Source: Clostridia bacterium (GTDB lineage: Bacteria; Bacillota; Clostridia; Oscillospirales; CAG-272). From it: a DNA stretch of 64,000 nucleotides. Below are positions 45,053-53,708 of the stretch, piece by piece. The number at the start of each line of letters is the position of its first letter. The stretch's first letter is position 1. Where the stretch lies: assembly GCA_017428635.1 (NCBI GenBank), contig JAFRQK010000046.1, positions 94,245 through 158,244 of the forward strand, in the 5' to 3' direction. The translations under genes were made by a program, and so were the position numbers. The notes beneath the pieces were generated by a model. That model made no database searches. It saw nothing but the letters and a program-made list of their open reading frames with translations, and was not told the DNA's origin.

Positions 45053-45544
45053 ATGTTCAAAAGACTGAAAAGCGAGCTGTACTGTATCAAAAACATCAGG
45101 GTCGCGCTGATCGTTTTCTGCGCGGTCGGAGCGGCGCTCGGTATCCTGACGTGGACGACGTCGGGCGGAGCGGGCGTTTTCTGGCGAATAATGAAAAAGC
45201 CTCCGCTGACCCCTCCCCTTTCCGTTCTGTTCGTTCTCTGGGTCATGACGTACCTTCTTTTCGGCGTTTTCGCCGCAATAACCAAAGGAGCAGTGAAAAA
45301 GGCGTCGGGCGCGCTGATCAACGCCGCAGCGGGATACTTTCTCGCCCTTTTCTGGTGTCCTCTTTTCTTCGCGGGCAAGTTTGCGATCGCTTCCGCGGCG
45401 CTTTTCGTTTCAGCGATCGTCCTCATACCCGCCGCGGTCAGGTGCGGGCGGTTTTACGTATGCGTTTTTATCGCCGCCGTTCCGCTCTGGGCGCTTGAAG
45501 CGTTTTTTCTGTATCTGACGGTCGGCTTCGCCGTGCGGAACTGA
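45053..45544 (+). CDS. TspO/MBR family membrane protein
   Basis: 163 residues, five hydrophobic helices. Family marks are MKKPPLTPPLSVLFVLWVMT, the LLFGVFAA helix and LFWCPLFF. TspO proteins bind porphyrins and related ligands; the bacterial role is in tetrapyrrole and stress regulation. Its ribosome binding site is fully inside the hairpin upstream, so translation may depend on RNA opening. Confidence 0.88.
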   Translation: MFKRLKSELYCIKNIRVALIVFCAVGAALGILTWTTSGGAGVFWRIMKKPPLTPPLSVLFVLWVMTYLLFGVFAAITKGAVKKASGALINAAAGYFLALFWCPLFFAGKFAIASAALFVSAIVLIPAAVRCGRFYVCVFIAAVPLWALEAFFLYLTVGFAVRN

Positions 45545-45553
45545 AAAATGATA

Positions 45554-45582
45554 TTGACAAAACAGAGGAATTATTGTATATT
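45554..45582 (+). promoter_or_regulatory. Strong promoter of the DUF4430-apbE cassette
   Basis: TTGACA (45554-45559), 17-base spacer ending TTG, TATATT (45577-45582), 38 bases before the ATG at 45621. Confidence 0.85.
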
Positions 45583-45620
45583 TATATGTGCAAAACGCGT
45601 GTTTTGAAAGGAATATCAAA

Positions 45621-46145
45621 ATGAAGAAACTGAGACTTATCTCCCTTCTGATGGCGGTCGTTCTCGTCACGATGGGATTGATTTCATGCGGCGGAGAAGT
45701 CGTTTCCGCAAAAGTCAGACTTGCCGTTATCAAAGTTAACGCCAACGGTTCGAAAGATCTCATCTGCGGCGTTATGGAAAGCGAGATAAAAGGGACCGCG
45801 AACAACCCGCCGACAGTGCTTCAGGCGGCGCGTGAGATCCTTGAAGAAAATTCCATCCAGTACACCATCGACGAGAGCACCGGCGGTTTCACCTCGATCA
45901 AGAACCAGAAGGAGCGCTCCGCTAACGGCGTCGTCTCCGGTTGGATCTACAAACTGAACGGTCAGGACTCGACCGAGCTTGCAAACGTGGCTGTCGTCAA
46001 GGACGGCGACTACATCGTTTACTACCTCACTTCCTGGACCAACGAAGACGCGGTCGACGATCCGGACGTGACGGAAGACGAGAATGAGACCGAACCCGAG
46101 ACCGAAGAGGTCGAAGAGGAAGAAGAGACCGAAGATCAGGGTTAA
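45621..46145 (+). CDS. DUF4430 lipoprotein
   Basis: 174 residues. The signal peptide ends in the lipobox LISC with C23 as the lipidated Cys. The DUF4430 domain follows, with LQAAREILEENSIQYTI and ANGVVSGWIYKLNGQ; it resembles the ligand-binding lobe of cobalamin carriers. The tail after ~145 is Glu/Asp/Thr-rich. I start at the ATG 45621, preceded by AAAGG; an in-frame ATG at 45588 precedes the usual signal. No FMN-binding motif is visible. It heads the cassette with apbE and the two EET-like genes. Confidence 0.85.
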   Translation: MKKLRLISLLMAVVLVTMGLISCGGEVVSAKVRLAVIKVNANGSKDLICGVMESEIKGTANNPPTVLQAAREILEENSIQYTIDESTGGFTSIKNQKERSANGVVSGWIYKLNGQDSTELANVAVVKDGDYIVYYLTSWTNEDAVDDPDVTEDENETEPETEEVEEEEETEDQG

Positions 46146-46164
46146 ACGTTATAAAAACGCGTCT

Positions 46165-46195
46165 GGCGGCGGCGTTCCGGAGGAGCGCCGCCGCC
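46165..46195 (+). promoter_or_regulatory. Strong GC hairpin between the DUF4430 gene and apbE
   Basis: GGCGGCGGCG (46165-46174) pairs perfectly with 46186-46195 around an 11-base loop that contains GGAGGAG. Only three T follow, so it is probably an mRNA stability or partial-termination element rather than a full terminator. Confidence 0.55.
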
Positions 46196-46210
46196 TTTGA
46201 GGTAAAAAGA

Positions 46211-47212
46211 ATGAAAAAGAATCTTTCTCTTCTTTTCGCGGCTGCTTTCGTCTTCCTGTCGCTTTCCGCGTGCGGCGCCCCGCGCGAATATGCGTCCGAC
46301 TTTTTCGCCATGGATACGTATATGTCATCAAAGACGTACGGGACCGACGCCTCGGGGGCGGTAAAAGAGGAGGCTGAGAGGCTTGAATCGCTCTTCTCCG
46401 TGACGGACGAAAACAGCGAGATCGGAGTTCTCAATGTGAAAGGGAGCGTCAAAGCGTCTACGGAAACCGTCGAGCTCATTGAAAAAGCGCTTGAGATCTC
46501 GGAAAAGACCGACGGCGCGCTCGATATAACCGTCTACCCGGCGGTGAAGGCGTGGGGGTTTACGACAGGCGATTACGCCGTTCCCTCCCCCGAAAGGATC
46601 GAAGAACTGCGCGCCCTGACCGACTACGAGAAAGTTGATATCGACGGCGATACCGTGTCGGTCCCCGAAGGATTTATGATCGACCTCGGCGCGGTCGCCA
46701 AGGGATATCTCGGCGACAGAGTCCGCGTTATTCTGAAAGATTCGGGGATAACCTCGGCGATAGCCGACCTCGGCGGGAATATCGTCACGGTCGGGGACAA
46801 ACCTGACGGTTCTCCGTGGCGCGTGGCGATCCGCGACCCGAACGGCGACGGCTCTGTCGGCGTGATCGAAGTGACGGACAAATGCGTCGTGACGTCCGGC
46901 GGCTACGAAAGGTATTTCACCGACGAGAACGGCGTGAAAAGATGGCATATAATCGACCCCGCGACGGCACAGCCCGCAGACGGCGGTCTTCTCTCCGCGA
47001 CGGTGATCGGCGAGGGGTGCGTTCTGTGCGACGGACTGTCGACGGCGATCTTCGTCATGGGAGCCGAAAAGGCAAAGGCGCTGTGGCAGAGCGAGGGCGG
47101 GTTCGAGATGATTCTCGTGACAAAGGCGGGCGAAGTGCTCGTCACGGATGGGATCAAAGATTCGTTTTTCCTCGACGGCGGTTCGGGATATGAATTGAAG
47201 GTGATCGGATGA
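46211..47212 (+). CDS. apbE: FAD:protein FMN transferase (ApbE), lipoprotein
   Basis: 333 residues. A lipoprotein signal ends in LSACGAP. The flavin-transferase domain shows MDTYMSSKTYG, DGALDITVYPAVKAWGF, IDLGAVAKGYLGD and ADLGGNIVT. ApbE attaches FMN covalently to a Thr or Ser in exported FMN-binding proteins. The stop overlaps the NusG_II-domain gene by 4 bases. No FMN_bind target protein is seen in this window. Confidence 0.95.
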   Translation: MKKNLSLLFAAAFVFLSLSACGAPREYASDFFAMDTYMSSKTYGTDASGAVKEEAERLESLFSVTDENSEIGVLNVKGSVKASTETVELIEKALEISEKTDGALDITVYPAVKAWGFTTGDYAVPSPERIEELRALTDYEKVDIDGDTVSVPEGFMIDLGAVAKGYLGDRVRVILKDSGITSAIADLGGNIVTVGDKPDGSPWRVAIRDPNGDGSVGVIEVTDKCVVTSGGYERYFTDENGVKRWHIIDPATAQPADGGLLSATVIGEGCVLCDGLSTAIFVMGAEKAKALWQSEGGFEMILVTKAGEVLVTDGIKDSFFLDGGSGYELKVIG

Positions 47213-47589
47213 TCAGAACGAGAACGTGGATCGTCATTATCGCAGCGCTCGCCGTCGCGGCGGCGGGAGCGATCCTTCTGATCAGGTTTTTCGGCGCGCC
47301 GGGTACGACGGCGGAGATCGTCAAGGGCGGCGAGGTGCTTTATACGATCGACCTTGATAAAGTGACGACTGAATATGAGATCGAGATCGGCGACGAGGAC
47401 GGAGACAGAAACACCGTGACGGTGAGGCCGGGGATGATATGCGTTTCGAGCGCGGACTGTCCCGACAAGATCTGCGTGAATACCGGATGGGCGTCGAAAA
47501 ATCACCCTTACCCGATAATCTGCATGCCGCACGAACTCATCATCCGCATCGTCGGCGCGGAAGGCGAGGCGGACGCGGAAGCGGGCTGA
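47209..47589 (+). CDS. NusG_II (DUF1312) membrane protein, EetA-like
   Basis: 126 residues. One N-terminal membrane helix (~6-27, IVIIAALAVAAAGAILLIRF) and an extracellular NusG domain II. It has the conserved CVSSADCPDKICVNTG and PIICMPHELIIRI with three or four Cys. In the flavin-based extracellular electron transfer loci of Gram-positives a NusG_II protein (EetA) is encoded beside a Gx transporter (EetB) and ApbE, as here. Confidence 0.87.
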   Translation: MIRTRTWIVIIAALAVAAAGAILLIRFFGAPGTTAEIVKGGEVLYTIDLDKVTTEYEIEIGDEDGDRNTVTVRPGMICVSSADCPDKICVNTGWASKNHPYPIICMPHELIIRIVGAEGEADAEAG

Positions 47590-47622
47590 TATTAAAAAGG
47601 ACAAAGAAAGGAGGGGGACCAG

Positions 47623-48129
47623 ATGGCAAAACGGATAGTAACGGACGCCGTGCTCGCCGCGGTTGCCCTCGTTCTTTTCGTTATTGAGGCGCAGATACCG
47701 CCCGTCGTGCCGATACCGGGCGTCAAACTCGGGCTCGCAAACATCGTCACGGTCTGGGCGCTGATTCGGATCGGCGCGCCGGACGCGCTCGGCATCACGC
47801 TCGTCAGGATCGCGCTCGGCTCGATATTCACGGGGACCGTTCCGTCTTTCGTCTTTTCCCTCTCGGGAGGTCTTCTCGCGTTCGTCGCGATCCTGCTACT
47901 CAGGAAACTGCTGAAAGAGGACCAGATATTCGTCGCGGGCGTGATCGGCGCGATCTTCCACAACGCCGGTCAGCTGACCGCCGCGGCGATAATGTACGGA
48001 ACCGCGTCGGTGTTCGTCTGGTCCCCCGTTCTGATCCTTTCCGGGATCCTCACCGGTCTTTTCACGGGTCTCGTCGCGCAGCTGCTTGCAAAGAAGATCC
48101 CGAGGTCGATCGGCGCCCGCAGAAATTGA
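47623..48129 (+). CDS. Gx transporter family membrane protein, EetB-like
   Basis: 168 residues, about five or six helices. The start VTDAVLAAVALVLFVIEAQ and the stretch PIPGVKLGLANIVTVWALI are typical of the family annotated as Gx transporter or heptaprenyl diphosphate synthase component I. AAAGGAGGG precedes the ATG. It closes the apbE cassette; pairing with NusG_II suggests a membrane flavin or quinone function. Confidence 0.87.
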   Translation: MAKRIVTDAVLAAVALVLFVIEAQIPPVVPIPGVKLGLANIVTVWALIRIGAPDALGITLVRIALGSIFTGTVPSFVFSLSGGLLAFVAILLLRKLLKEDQIFVAGVIGAIFHNAGQLTAAAIMYGTASVFVWSPVLILSGILTGLFTGLVAQLLAKKIPRSIGARRN

Positions 48130-48139
48130 CCGCGGGGTA

Positions 48140-48168
48140 TTGCAAAACACCGGGGATTGTGCTAAAAT
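48140..48168 (+). promoter_or_regulatory. Promoter of tRNA-Arg
   Basis: TTGCAA (48140-48145), 17-base spacer, TAAAAT (48163-48168), 35 bases before the tRNA. Confidence 0.72.
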
Positions 48169-48203
48169 ATCACTTGCGTCCGCGGATGATCCGCAGGCAA
48201 TAC

Positions 48204-48277
48204 GTCTCCGTAGCTCAGTTGGATAGAGCGTCCGCCTCCTAAGCGGAAGGTCGATGGTTCGAATCCATTCGGGGACG
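48204..48277 (+). tRNA. tRNA-Arg (anticodon CCT)
   Basis: Acceptor GTCTCCG/CGGGGAC (one T-G pair), D arm with AGCTCAGTTGGATAGAGC, anticodon arm TCCGC/GCGGA with loop CTCCTAA, and T arm with loop TTCGAAT. The anticodon CCT reads AGG. CCA is not encoded. Confidence 0.95.
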
Positions 48278-48280
48278 AAA

Positions 48281-48317
48281 AAAACACAGAGGCGTCTATT
48301 ACGCCTCTGTGTTTTTT
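48281..48317 (+). terminator. Intrinsic terminator of tRNA-Arg
   Basis: A 15-bp stem AAAACACAGAGGCGT with its complement around CTATT, ending in six T. Confidence 0.93.
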
Positions 48318-48440
48318 CATTTTCTCAACTGAAAATCATCGCCGAATTCGCAAAGCAAATTCGCTGCGTGGCGATACGCTCAAATACAAAATGCGGTATT
48401 TCCAACGCCACGCGCGGTTCGAATTGCCTCGGAGTCGACG

Positions 48441-48472
48441 AAAAAAAGCACTTCTTGCGAAGTGCTTTTTTA
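48441..48472. terminator. Terminator downstream of the large lipoprotein gene
   Basis: AAAAAGCACTTC/GAAGTGCTTTTT 12-bp stem with a TTGC loop, A and T runs on both sides, so it works in either direction. Confidence 0.88.
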
Positions 48473-48490
48473 ATACCGGGCGGATACCGT

Positions 48491-51400
48491 TTATTGACCG
48501 ATAAATCTCAGCGTTATGACCGTTGAACCGTCCTCTGCGATCGTGACGGTATCGCCGGATCTCCACGCGCTGTTGTCCGGTGAGAACTTATATCCCTCGA
48601 TCTCTATATCTTTTAATATATCGTCAATTGCGATCTCGTACCCGTCGGCTACGATCACCTTCGAGAGAACGGTATTCCAGTAGTAATTCATCCCCCAGGA
48701 TCTGACTTTGACCTGACAGTTGACTTTCAGCGTAGGCGGATCCTTCTCCCAGACCGCGGTGTATTTTGCCGTGCCGTCGCATACCGGAGGATCGTCAGCC
48801 GATACGAAGTTGCCGTCATCGTCGGTCCATCCCTTGAACGTGTATCCGGGACGATCGAGTTTCGGGAAGTCGATATGAGCGCCGGGCAGGTATTCCCTGG
48901 TGCTCTTTGTTCCGTCGCCGTTGTCGTACGTAACGGTGATCGTGTCTAGTTCGAGATAGACGCTGAACGTCGTTGAACCGTCGAATTTTACGTGTTCCGC
49001 AAAGAGCGTTGAGTCGGATCTGTTGACCCTGTACCCATCGTAAGGTTCTTTGCCTTCATAATCATAATCGGGCTGCGTACGCAGCAGATGTTTTTCGGCA
49101 AGAGCATCCGTTACGTCTTTAACCGTATCGTCGTTGAGGAAGAGGCCGTCGATCACGTCCGTACCGTCAAACGTATACTGCATCCTTCCCTGAGTATCGC
49201 GGTAGAAAGGAACGTAGTATCTGACGTTTACGGATACCGGGGAACCGCTCCACGTCGATCTGTACGTGACGTCGTGATCTGGCATGGTGTCGGGAAGTTT
49301 TTCAACTACGTTTCCGTCCCCGTCGACCCAGCCGTTGAAATCATATCCGTATGCCGTCGGTTCGTTCTTCGGGAAATCGTTCGCGCTCAGCGCCGTTCCC
49401 TCGGGCTTTGATATCATATAGAAGGTCGAACCGTCTTTATTCAGGAATTTTACCGTGCGTTTATTCGCTATCCATTCAATCTTTATCGTTCTCTCGAGGT
49501 CTCTTGAAAGCGTCTGGAAACTGTTGCCCTTCCACTTCACTTTCATAGTGACGGTGCCGGAACCGCCCGGGGCGTCCTTTCTCACCACGTAATTGGTATT
49601 GTCCTCATAGACGTAGGAGAAATTCGGATCGTCGAACGTGATCTCGAAGAGATCCTTCGTCTCCTTACCTTTCTTGCTGACGCTCGAGACCGTTCCGTCC
49701 TTGACGCTCATTGCGTTCATCATGAACACAGCCTCGGGTATGATCACTTTCTTATCGGAACCGGTATAGTCTCCGTAGAAATTGACTTTTTCATCTCCCT
49801 GATCGTAAGCGAAGTCGCTGACAAGAGTGTCCGTTCCCAATCGGAGGAACGGATATTCTCCGCCTCCAATGTACTTTTTGTAAGAGATCGCCCCGTCTCC
49901 CGCCTGCGCGACGAAAGTGAAACTGTAATAGCCACCTGTCTCGGCGAGTATCGCGCCCGCGTAGTACATATCCTTATTGGCGTCGCTTCCCACGTCGTTG
50001 ATCTCGATGCCTGCGTAGAAGAATCCCCAGAAGCGCTGGTAGATGCCGCCCTCGATCTCGACGCCGATGCTGTCCAGACGGGCGTCAAAGAGGCCCGCGG
50101 AAACGGTGAGGCGGAGCCCCGCGCGGATACCAAGCGCGCCGAAAACGTAGAAATCCGCGCGAAAACGGGACGTATCGGTCTCATCCGTCTTGGATGTGCT
50201 GTCGTCGTGGTGGAAGATCATAAAGCTGAACGTGTTTCTGTAGGATCGCTCATAGTTTGCGCCGACCCCGATCGCGGCGTTCATCTGCGCCGAAACGATG
50301 AAATCGCACTTGATCCTGTACGCGAGCACGTGCCAGGGATCTATCGCGCCGTTCCAGTCGAAAATGTTTTCGTTTATTATATCGACCCAGCTCTTGTTGG
50401 CAGTCTTTATGAACGCGGAGTATTTTTCGGTGAGGGATCCTCCGCCAGTCGTTTGCTGCGGGAAAATGGATTCGTGTTTCTTCCCGAAGTCCTTTATATA
50501 TTCGCACAGTTTTTTGACCTTCTCCGCACCCGCCGTCTTGTCGACGCCCTCCGGCCACGGAATTCCTGCGGAATTCTTGATGTCGTCCATCGTCGGATTG
50601 TTTTCAAAGAGCGTCGCCTCCGCAGTGAAACCCACTCCGACGTACAGTCCGCACGTGCAGCTTCCCGTCACGTTGTAGTCGTAGAGATACGGGAAGATCA
50701 GCCAAGTTTTCCAGATCGACGTTGAGTCGAACGTGTATCCGAGCACGACTTCGGTTTCAAAGAAGAAGGTAAGAGTGATGCGAAGACCCGCTTTCGCAAG
50801 CTCCGATCCCCTGATGGTGATTATGTATTTTGCGTGCGCTTCGACCCGGACGCCCATACTGTATCCGGTCTTGCCCGCAAAGTGTACCGTGTTCGGAGAG
50901 ATAACGACGTCGGGATCTCCCTTGACTTCGACTCCGTTGGGCGCCCTGCCCTCGGCGATTGCCAGGAAATTCTTTCCGCTGAGGGATACCTCCTCGTCCT
51001 CGCCGTAAAAGAACGTCAGGTCTTCGAGATCCGAGTCCTCGAATATCTCCTTTGCCTCGTCGGTTTCCATCGCCAGCTCCGCGAGGTTATACGTGCTCTC
51101 GGCGAGATAACCGTTATTCGTCAGGTCCTCGACGACGCCGCGCTTGATCGCTTCTTCGTCGTAAGAATCGCGGATCTGATCTTCGGTCAGCGTACCTCTG
51201 TGATAAACCTCGGCGCTCGCGAGAAGGTCCTCAAGTTCCGTGACCGTATAATCGATCTCGGCGGTATCCTCTTCGCCGTCGCCCTCGGTAAACGTGATCC
51301 CGTTTATCACGGCGTACGCGGAGATCTCTCCGTTTTTCGCGTCTCCGGTATAAAACGCAAGGAAGTCGCCGGGCTCTACGACCGTGTTCTCATCGAGTCC

Positions 51401-52369
51401 CATTTCGGCAAACTCGCCGTCAGAGGTAAATTCCAGTTCGGATGCGGAAAGCGTTATTTCCGCTTCTTCGCCGACGCCGAGGCCGCATTCGCCCTTGACC
51501 GGGATAACGTCCGGAACATACAGTACGTCTTCCGGTTCCGCCCCCTCGTAAACGTATTCGGATCGGCCGTCGCCCGAATCCTTCACCTCGGTTATACGGA
51601 TATAGGCGATACCCTGCTCCGTATCGTCGACGTCTCTGTCGTCGGGTCTGTCGCCTTCATAAATCGCGATGACGTCTCCCGGATTGTATGTATCTTTCGC
51701 ATAAGTGAAGCTGCCCGTCCCGCTTTTTGCGGAAAGCGGACCGCTCTGATAGTCGTAACGAAGTATCCCGTCGTATTTCATAGCGTTCCCGGCGTCTTCT
51801 TCGCTGAGCTCGGAGGCGCTGAGATACTTCATATCTCCCGCAAGACGCAGATTGTTCGTCTCTTCTCCTGCGACCGTTATGTTGTACAGTCTGACCTCGT
51901 TTCCTTCGCCGTCGTAAGAGAGCGCGCTGTCGGTCAGTTCGATCTGATAGATCTCTCCTTTATTGAAACCACCCTCGCAAGCGACGGTGAACGTTCCGTT
52001 TCCGCCTTCAACCGCCAACTTATCGGGCTCTAAAAGATCTTTCTCTTCGGGATCGGTCAGTACGGGATTGGAGAGGTTTTTCAGAACCGTCCCCGCCATA
52101 ACGTCTTCGGCGGTATATCCCTTCGGAGCGACGACCGTTACGCTCATGTCGGGATCGACGTCCTTTACGCTGACAAAGTCGGGTACGTACTCCTCATCGA
52201 AGGCAGACTCTTCGCCTTTGAGCATCGATACGCTGTCCCCGCTGTCGACCGAAGAAGTCATGAATCCGTCGCTTTCCCGATCATCCTTTTTGTTTCCGCA
52301 CCCCGCCGCGACCGACAGGAGCAGCGTTGAAAGGAGGATCAGGCAAAGTATCCGTTTCAGAAGATCCAT
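48491..52369 (-). CDS. Very large surface lipoprotein with InlB-type repeats
   Basis: 1292 residues. The signal peptide ends in the lipobox VAAGC (~23). Residues ~30-460 are acidic beta-rich domains I cannot assign; ~460-900 includes aromatic, Gly-rich beta sheet with YTFDSTSIWKTWLIF and FYAGIEINDVGSDAN. Near the C-terminus at least two InlB B-repeat (Listeria-Bacteroides repeat) units lie: YGYDFNGWVDGDGN and GYTFKGWTDDDGN. Such proteins are anchored outside and often adhere to host or polymers. A GGAGG site precedes the ATG. Confidence 0.85.
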   Translation of the reverse strand: MDLLKRILCLILLSTLLLSVAAGCGNKKDDRESDGFMTSSVDSGDSVSMLKGEESAFDEEYVPDFVSVKDVDPDMSVTVVAPKGYTAEDVMAGTVLKNLSNPVLTDPEEKDLLEPDKLAVEGGNGTFTVACEGGFNKGEIYQIELTDSALSYDGEGNEVRLYNITVAGEETNNLRLAGDMKYLSASELSEEDAGNAMKYDGILRYDYQSGPLSAKSGTGSFTYAKDTYNPGDVIAIYEGDRPDDRDVDDTEQGIAYIRITEVKDSGDGRSEYVYEGAEPEDVLYVPDVIPVKGECGLGVGEEAEITLSASELEFTSDGEFAEMGLDENTVVEPGDFLAFYTGDAKNGEISAYAVINGITFTEGDGEEDTAEIDYTVTELEDLLASAEVYHRGTLTEDQIRDSYDEEAIKRGVVEDLTNNGYLAESTYNLAELAMETDEAKEIFEDSDLEDLTFFYGEDEEVSLSGKNFLAIAEGRAPNGVEVKGDPDVVISPNTVHFAGKTGYSMGVRVEAHAKYIITIRGSELAKAGLRITLTFFFETEVVLGYTFDSTSIWKTWLIFPYLYDYNVTGSCTCGLYVGVGFTAEATLFENNPTMDDIKNSAGIPWPEGVDKTAGAEKVKKLCEYIKDFGKKHESIFPQQTTGGGSLTEKYSAFIKTANKSWVDIINENIFDWNGAIDPWHVLAYRIKCDFIVSAQMNAAIGVGANYERSYRNTFSFMIFHHDDSTSKTDETDTSRFRADFYVFGALGIRAGLRLTVSAGLFDARLDSIGVEIEGGIYQRFWGFFYAGIEINDVGSDANKDMYYAGAILAETGGYYSFTFVAQAGDGAISYKKYIGGGEYPFLRLGTDTLVSDFAYDQGDEKVNFYGDYTGSDKKVIIPEAVFMMNAMSVKDGTVSSVSKKGKETKDLFEITFDDPNFSYVYEDNTNYVVRKDAPGGSGTVTMKVKWKGNSFQTLSRDLERTIKIEWIANKRTVKFLNKDGSTFYMISKPEGTALSANDFPKNEPTAYGYDFNGWVDGDGNVVEKLPDTMPDHDVTYRSTWSGSPVSVNVRYYVPFYRDTQGRMQYTFDGTDVIDGLFLNDDTVKDVTDALAEKHLLRTQPDYDYEGKEPYDGYRVNRSDSTLFAEHVKFDGSTTFSVYLELDTITVTYDNGDGTKSTREYLPGAHIDFPKLDRPGYTFKGWTDDDGNFVSADDPPVCDGTAKYTAVWEKDPPTLKVNCQVKVRSWGMNYYWNTVLSKVIVADGYEIAIDDILKDIEIEGYKFSPDNSAWRSGDTVTIAEDGSTVITLRFIGQ

Positions 52370-52408
52370 ATTTACCTCCGCGCTTTTTTAAAGTTTTCGG
52401 ATTTAACG

Positions 52409-52993
52409 TTATTGCTTCCGGATTTCGGTTAAACAATTTTTGTCCCTGCTTTGCAGCCATTCTTCCTTCGTCAGGAGATTCACGTGTCCTTTGCGCGTTT
52501 CTCCCATCTGCGGAACAGGGACTTTCTCGTTCGTCCACTGATATTTGAAACCGAGTTTTTCCTGCACGCGTTTCGATTTTTCATTTCCGTCGTAATAGCC
52601 GCACCAAACGCGCTGAAGCCCGAGATCTTCAAACGCGTGGCGAATCATCTCGCGCGACGCCTCGGGAGCGATGCCCCGCCCCCAGTACGGAACGCCGATC
52701 CAGTAACCGAGTTCCGCCTCGTCGTCCTTTGAAGCGAGATCGTTCTTGTGAAGACCGACGCTCCCGATAGGCAGACCCGTTTCCTTCAAAACGACAGCGT
52801 ACGTTTCGGGGACTGCGAGAACGTCGCGGATGATTACGCGTGTGTTCTCGACGTCAGTGTGGGGCGGCCAGCCCGCCGCAGGGCCGACGCGCGGGTCGCA
52901 GGCGTATTTGAAGCACTCCTGCGCGTCCGATTCGTACCACGGGCGGAGGATCAGCCTTTCGGTCTCAAGTATTATCGGTCTTTCTTCTCTCAT
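52409..52993 (-). CDS. GNAT-family N-acetyltransferase (RimJ/RimL type)
   Basis: 194 residues. [20 protein letters not shown] at the start and the acetyl-CoA motif [20 protein letters not shown] mark RimJ/L-like GNAT enzymes; [18 protein letters not shown] follows. The acceptor (protein N-terminus, antibiotic or metabolite) is unknown. GAGGTG lies 7 bases before the ATG. Confidence 0.92.
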   Translation of the reverse strand: MREERPIILETERLILRPWYESDAQECFKYACDPRVGPAAGWPPHTDVENTRVIIRDVLAVPETYAVVLKETGLPIGSVGLHKNDLASKDDEAELGYWIGVPYWGRGIAPEASREMIRHAFEDLGLQRVWCGYYDGNEKSKRVQEKLGFKYQWTNEKVPVPQMGETRKGHVNLLTKEEWLQSRDKNCLTEIRKQ

Positions 52994-53025
52994 CTTTCGG
53001 CACCTCGCTTCGCGTCTTCGTCTTT

Positions 53026-53055
53026 ATTCTATCACAAAGCGGTAGGCGCCCGCAA
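53026..53055 (-). promoter_or_regulatory. Promoter of the GNAT gene (and perhaps the lipoprotein gene)
   Basis: Minus strand TTGCGG (53055-53050), 18-base spacer ending TGTGA, TAGAAT (53031-53026). Confidence 0.6.
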
Positions 53056-53075
53056 GCCGGTTTTTCAGCGGCCGC

Positions 53076-53105
53076 AAAACAAAAAACCGGGTCATGAAGA
53101 CCCGG
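53076..53105 (-). terminator. Intrinsic terminator after the kinase gene
   Basis: Minus strand CCGGGTC/GACCCGG stem with TTCAT loop and a TTTTTTGTTTT tail. Confidence 0.9.
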
Positions 53106-53122
53106 ATTTTAATTTGGTTCCT

Positions 53123-53698
53123 TCAATCCGCAGAGAAAGAAAGGTCGCAGCGTTCCGCCACTCGGTACGCTTTGAAGTAATCCTCCTCAAGCGGGATCCA
53201 CTTTTGTCTGAAAACCTCCGCGGCAGCTTCGCCCTCTCGCTCCGTGATACGGCGCATCTGTTCCTCCGGTGAGACGGTGAGAAAAACACGAAGATCGTAG
53301 TGATCCCACAGATCGGGATGGCAGCTGTAAGAGCCCTCGATTATCACTACGTTCCCGATCTCTGTTTCAACGGACGGCGTCATAGTTCCCGTCTTGCAGT
53401 CGTACGCGCTGTGAACGACGGTTTTCTTTCCCCTCTCAAGCGGGAGGATCACCTCGTCGAGAAGACGCTCGCGATCCATATTACCGCCCGGTGTCGCGAG
53501 CCGTTCGGGCGTTCTCTGCACGGGGCGGAGAAAAAAGTCGTCCGTGCGAAAGACCGCGCAGCCGAGGCGCTCGGCGAGCGCGTCGGCGAGAGTCGTCTTG
53601 CCCGAGGCGCATCGCCCGTCGATCGCGACTGTTACGAGCCGACCGCCCGCGGCGATCTTATTTATCTTTTCGGTTACGGTTCTGATCATATCGTTCAT
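53123..53698 (-). CDS. Uridine-kinase-like P-loop NTPase
   Basis: 191 residues from the ATG at 53698. P-loop AIDGRCASGKTTLADALAE (~24-42), FRTDDFFLRPVQRTPERL and a lid region with RRITEREGEAAAEVF. It resembles uridine kinase/phosphoribulokinase-type small kinases often annotated as AAA family. The substrate is uncertain. It starts 10 bases after the propeller gene stop, so it is probably in the sigma-factor operon. The GAG upstream is a weak binding site. Confidence 0.85.
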   Translation of the reverse strand: MNDMIRTVTEKINKIAAGGRLVTVAIDGRCASGKTTLADALAERLGCAVFRTDDFFLRPVQRTPERLATPGGNMDRERLLDEVILPLERGKKTVVHSAYDCKTGTMTPSVETEIGNVVIIEGSYSCHPDLWDHYDLRVFLTVSPEEQMRRITEREGEAAAEVFRQKWIPLEEDYFKAYRVAERCDLSFSAD

Positions 53699-53708
53699 TT
53701 TCGTTCGC

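Noticed and set aside
46165-46195. Intrinsic terminator separating the DUF4430 gene from apbE
   Set aside because: The stem is strong but is followed by only TTT and then the apbE ribosome binding site. I keep it as a regulatory hairpin instead.
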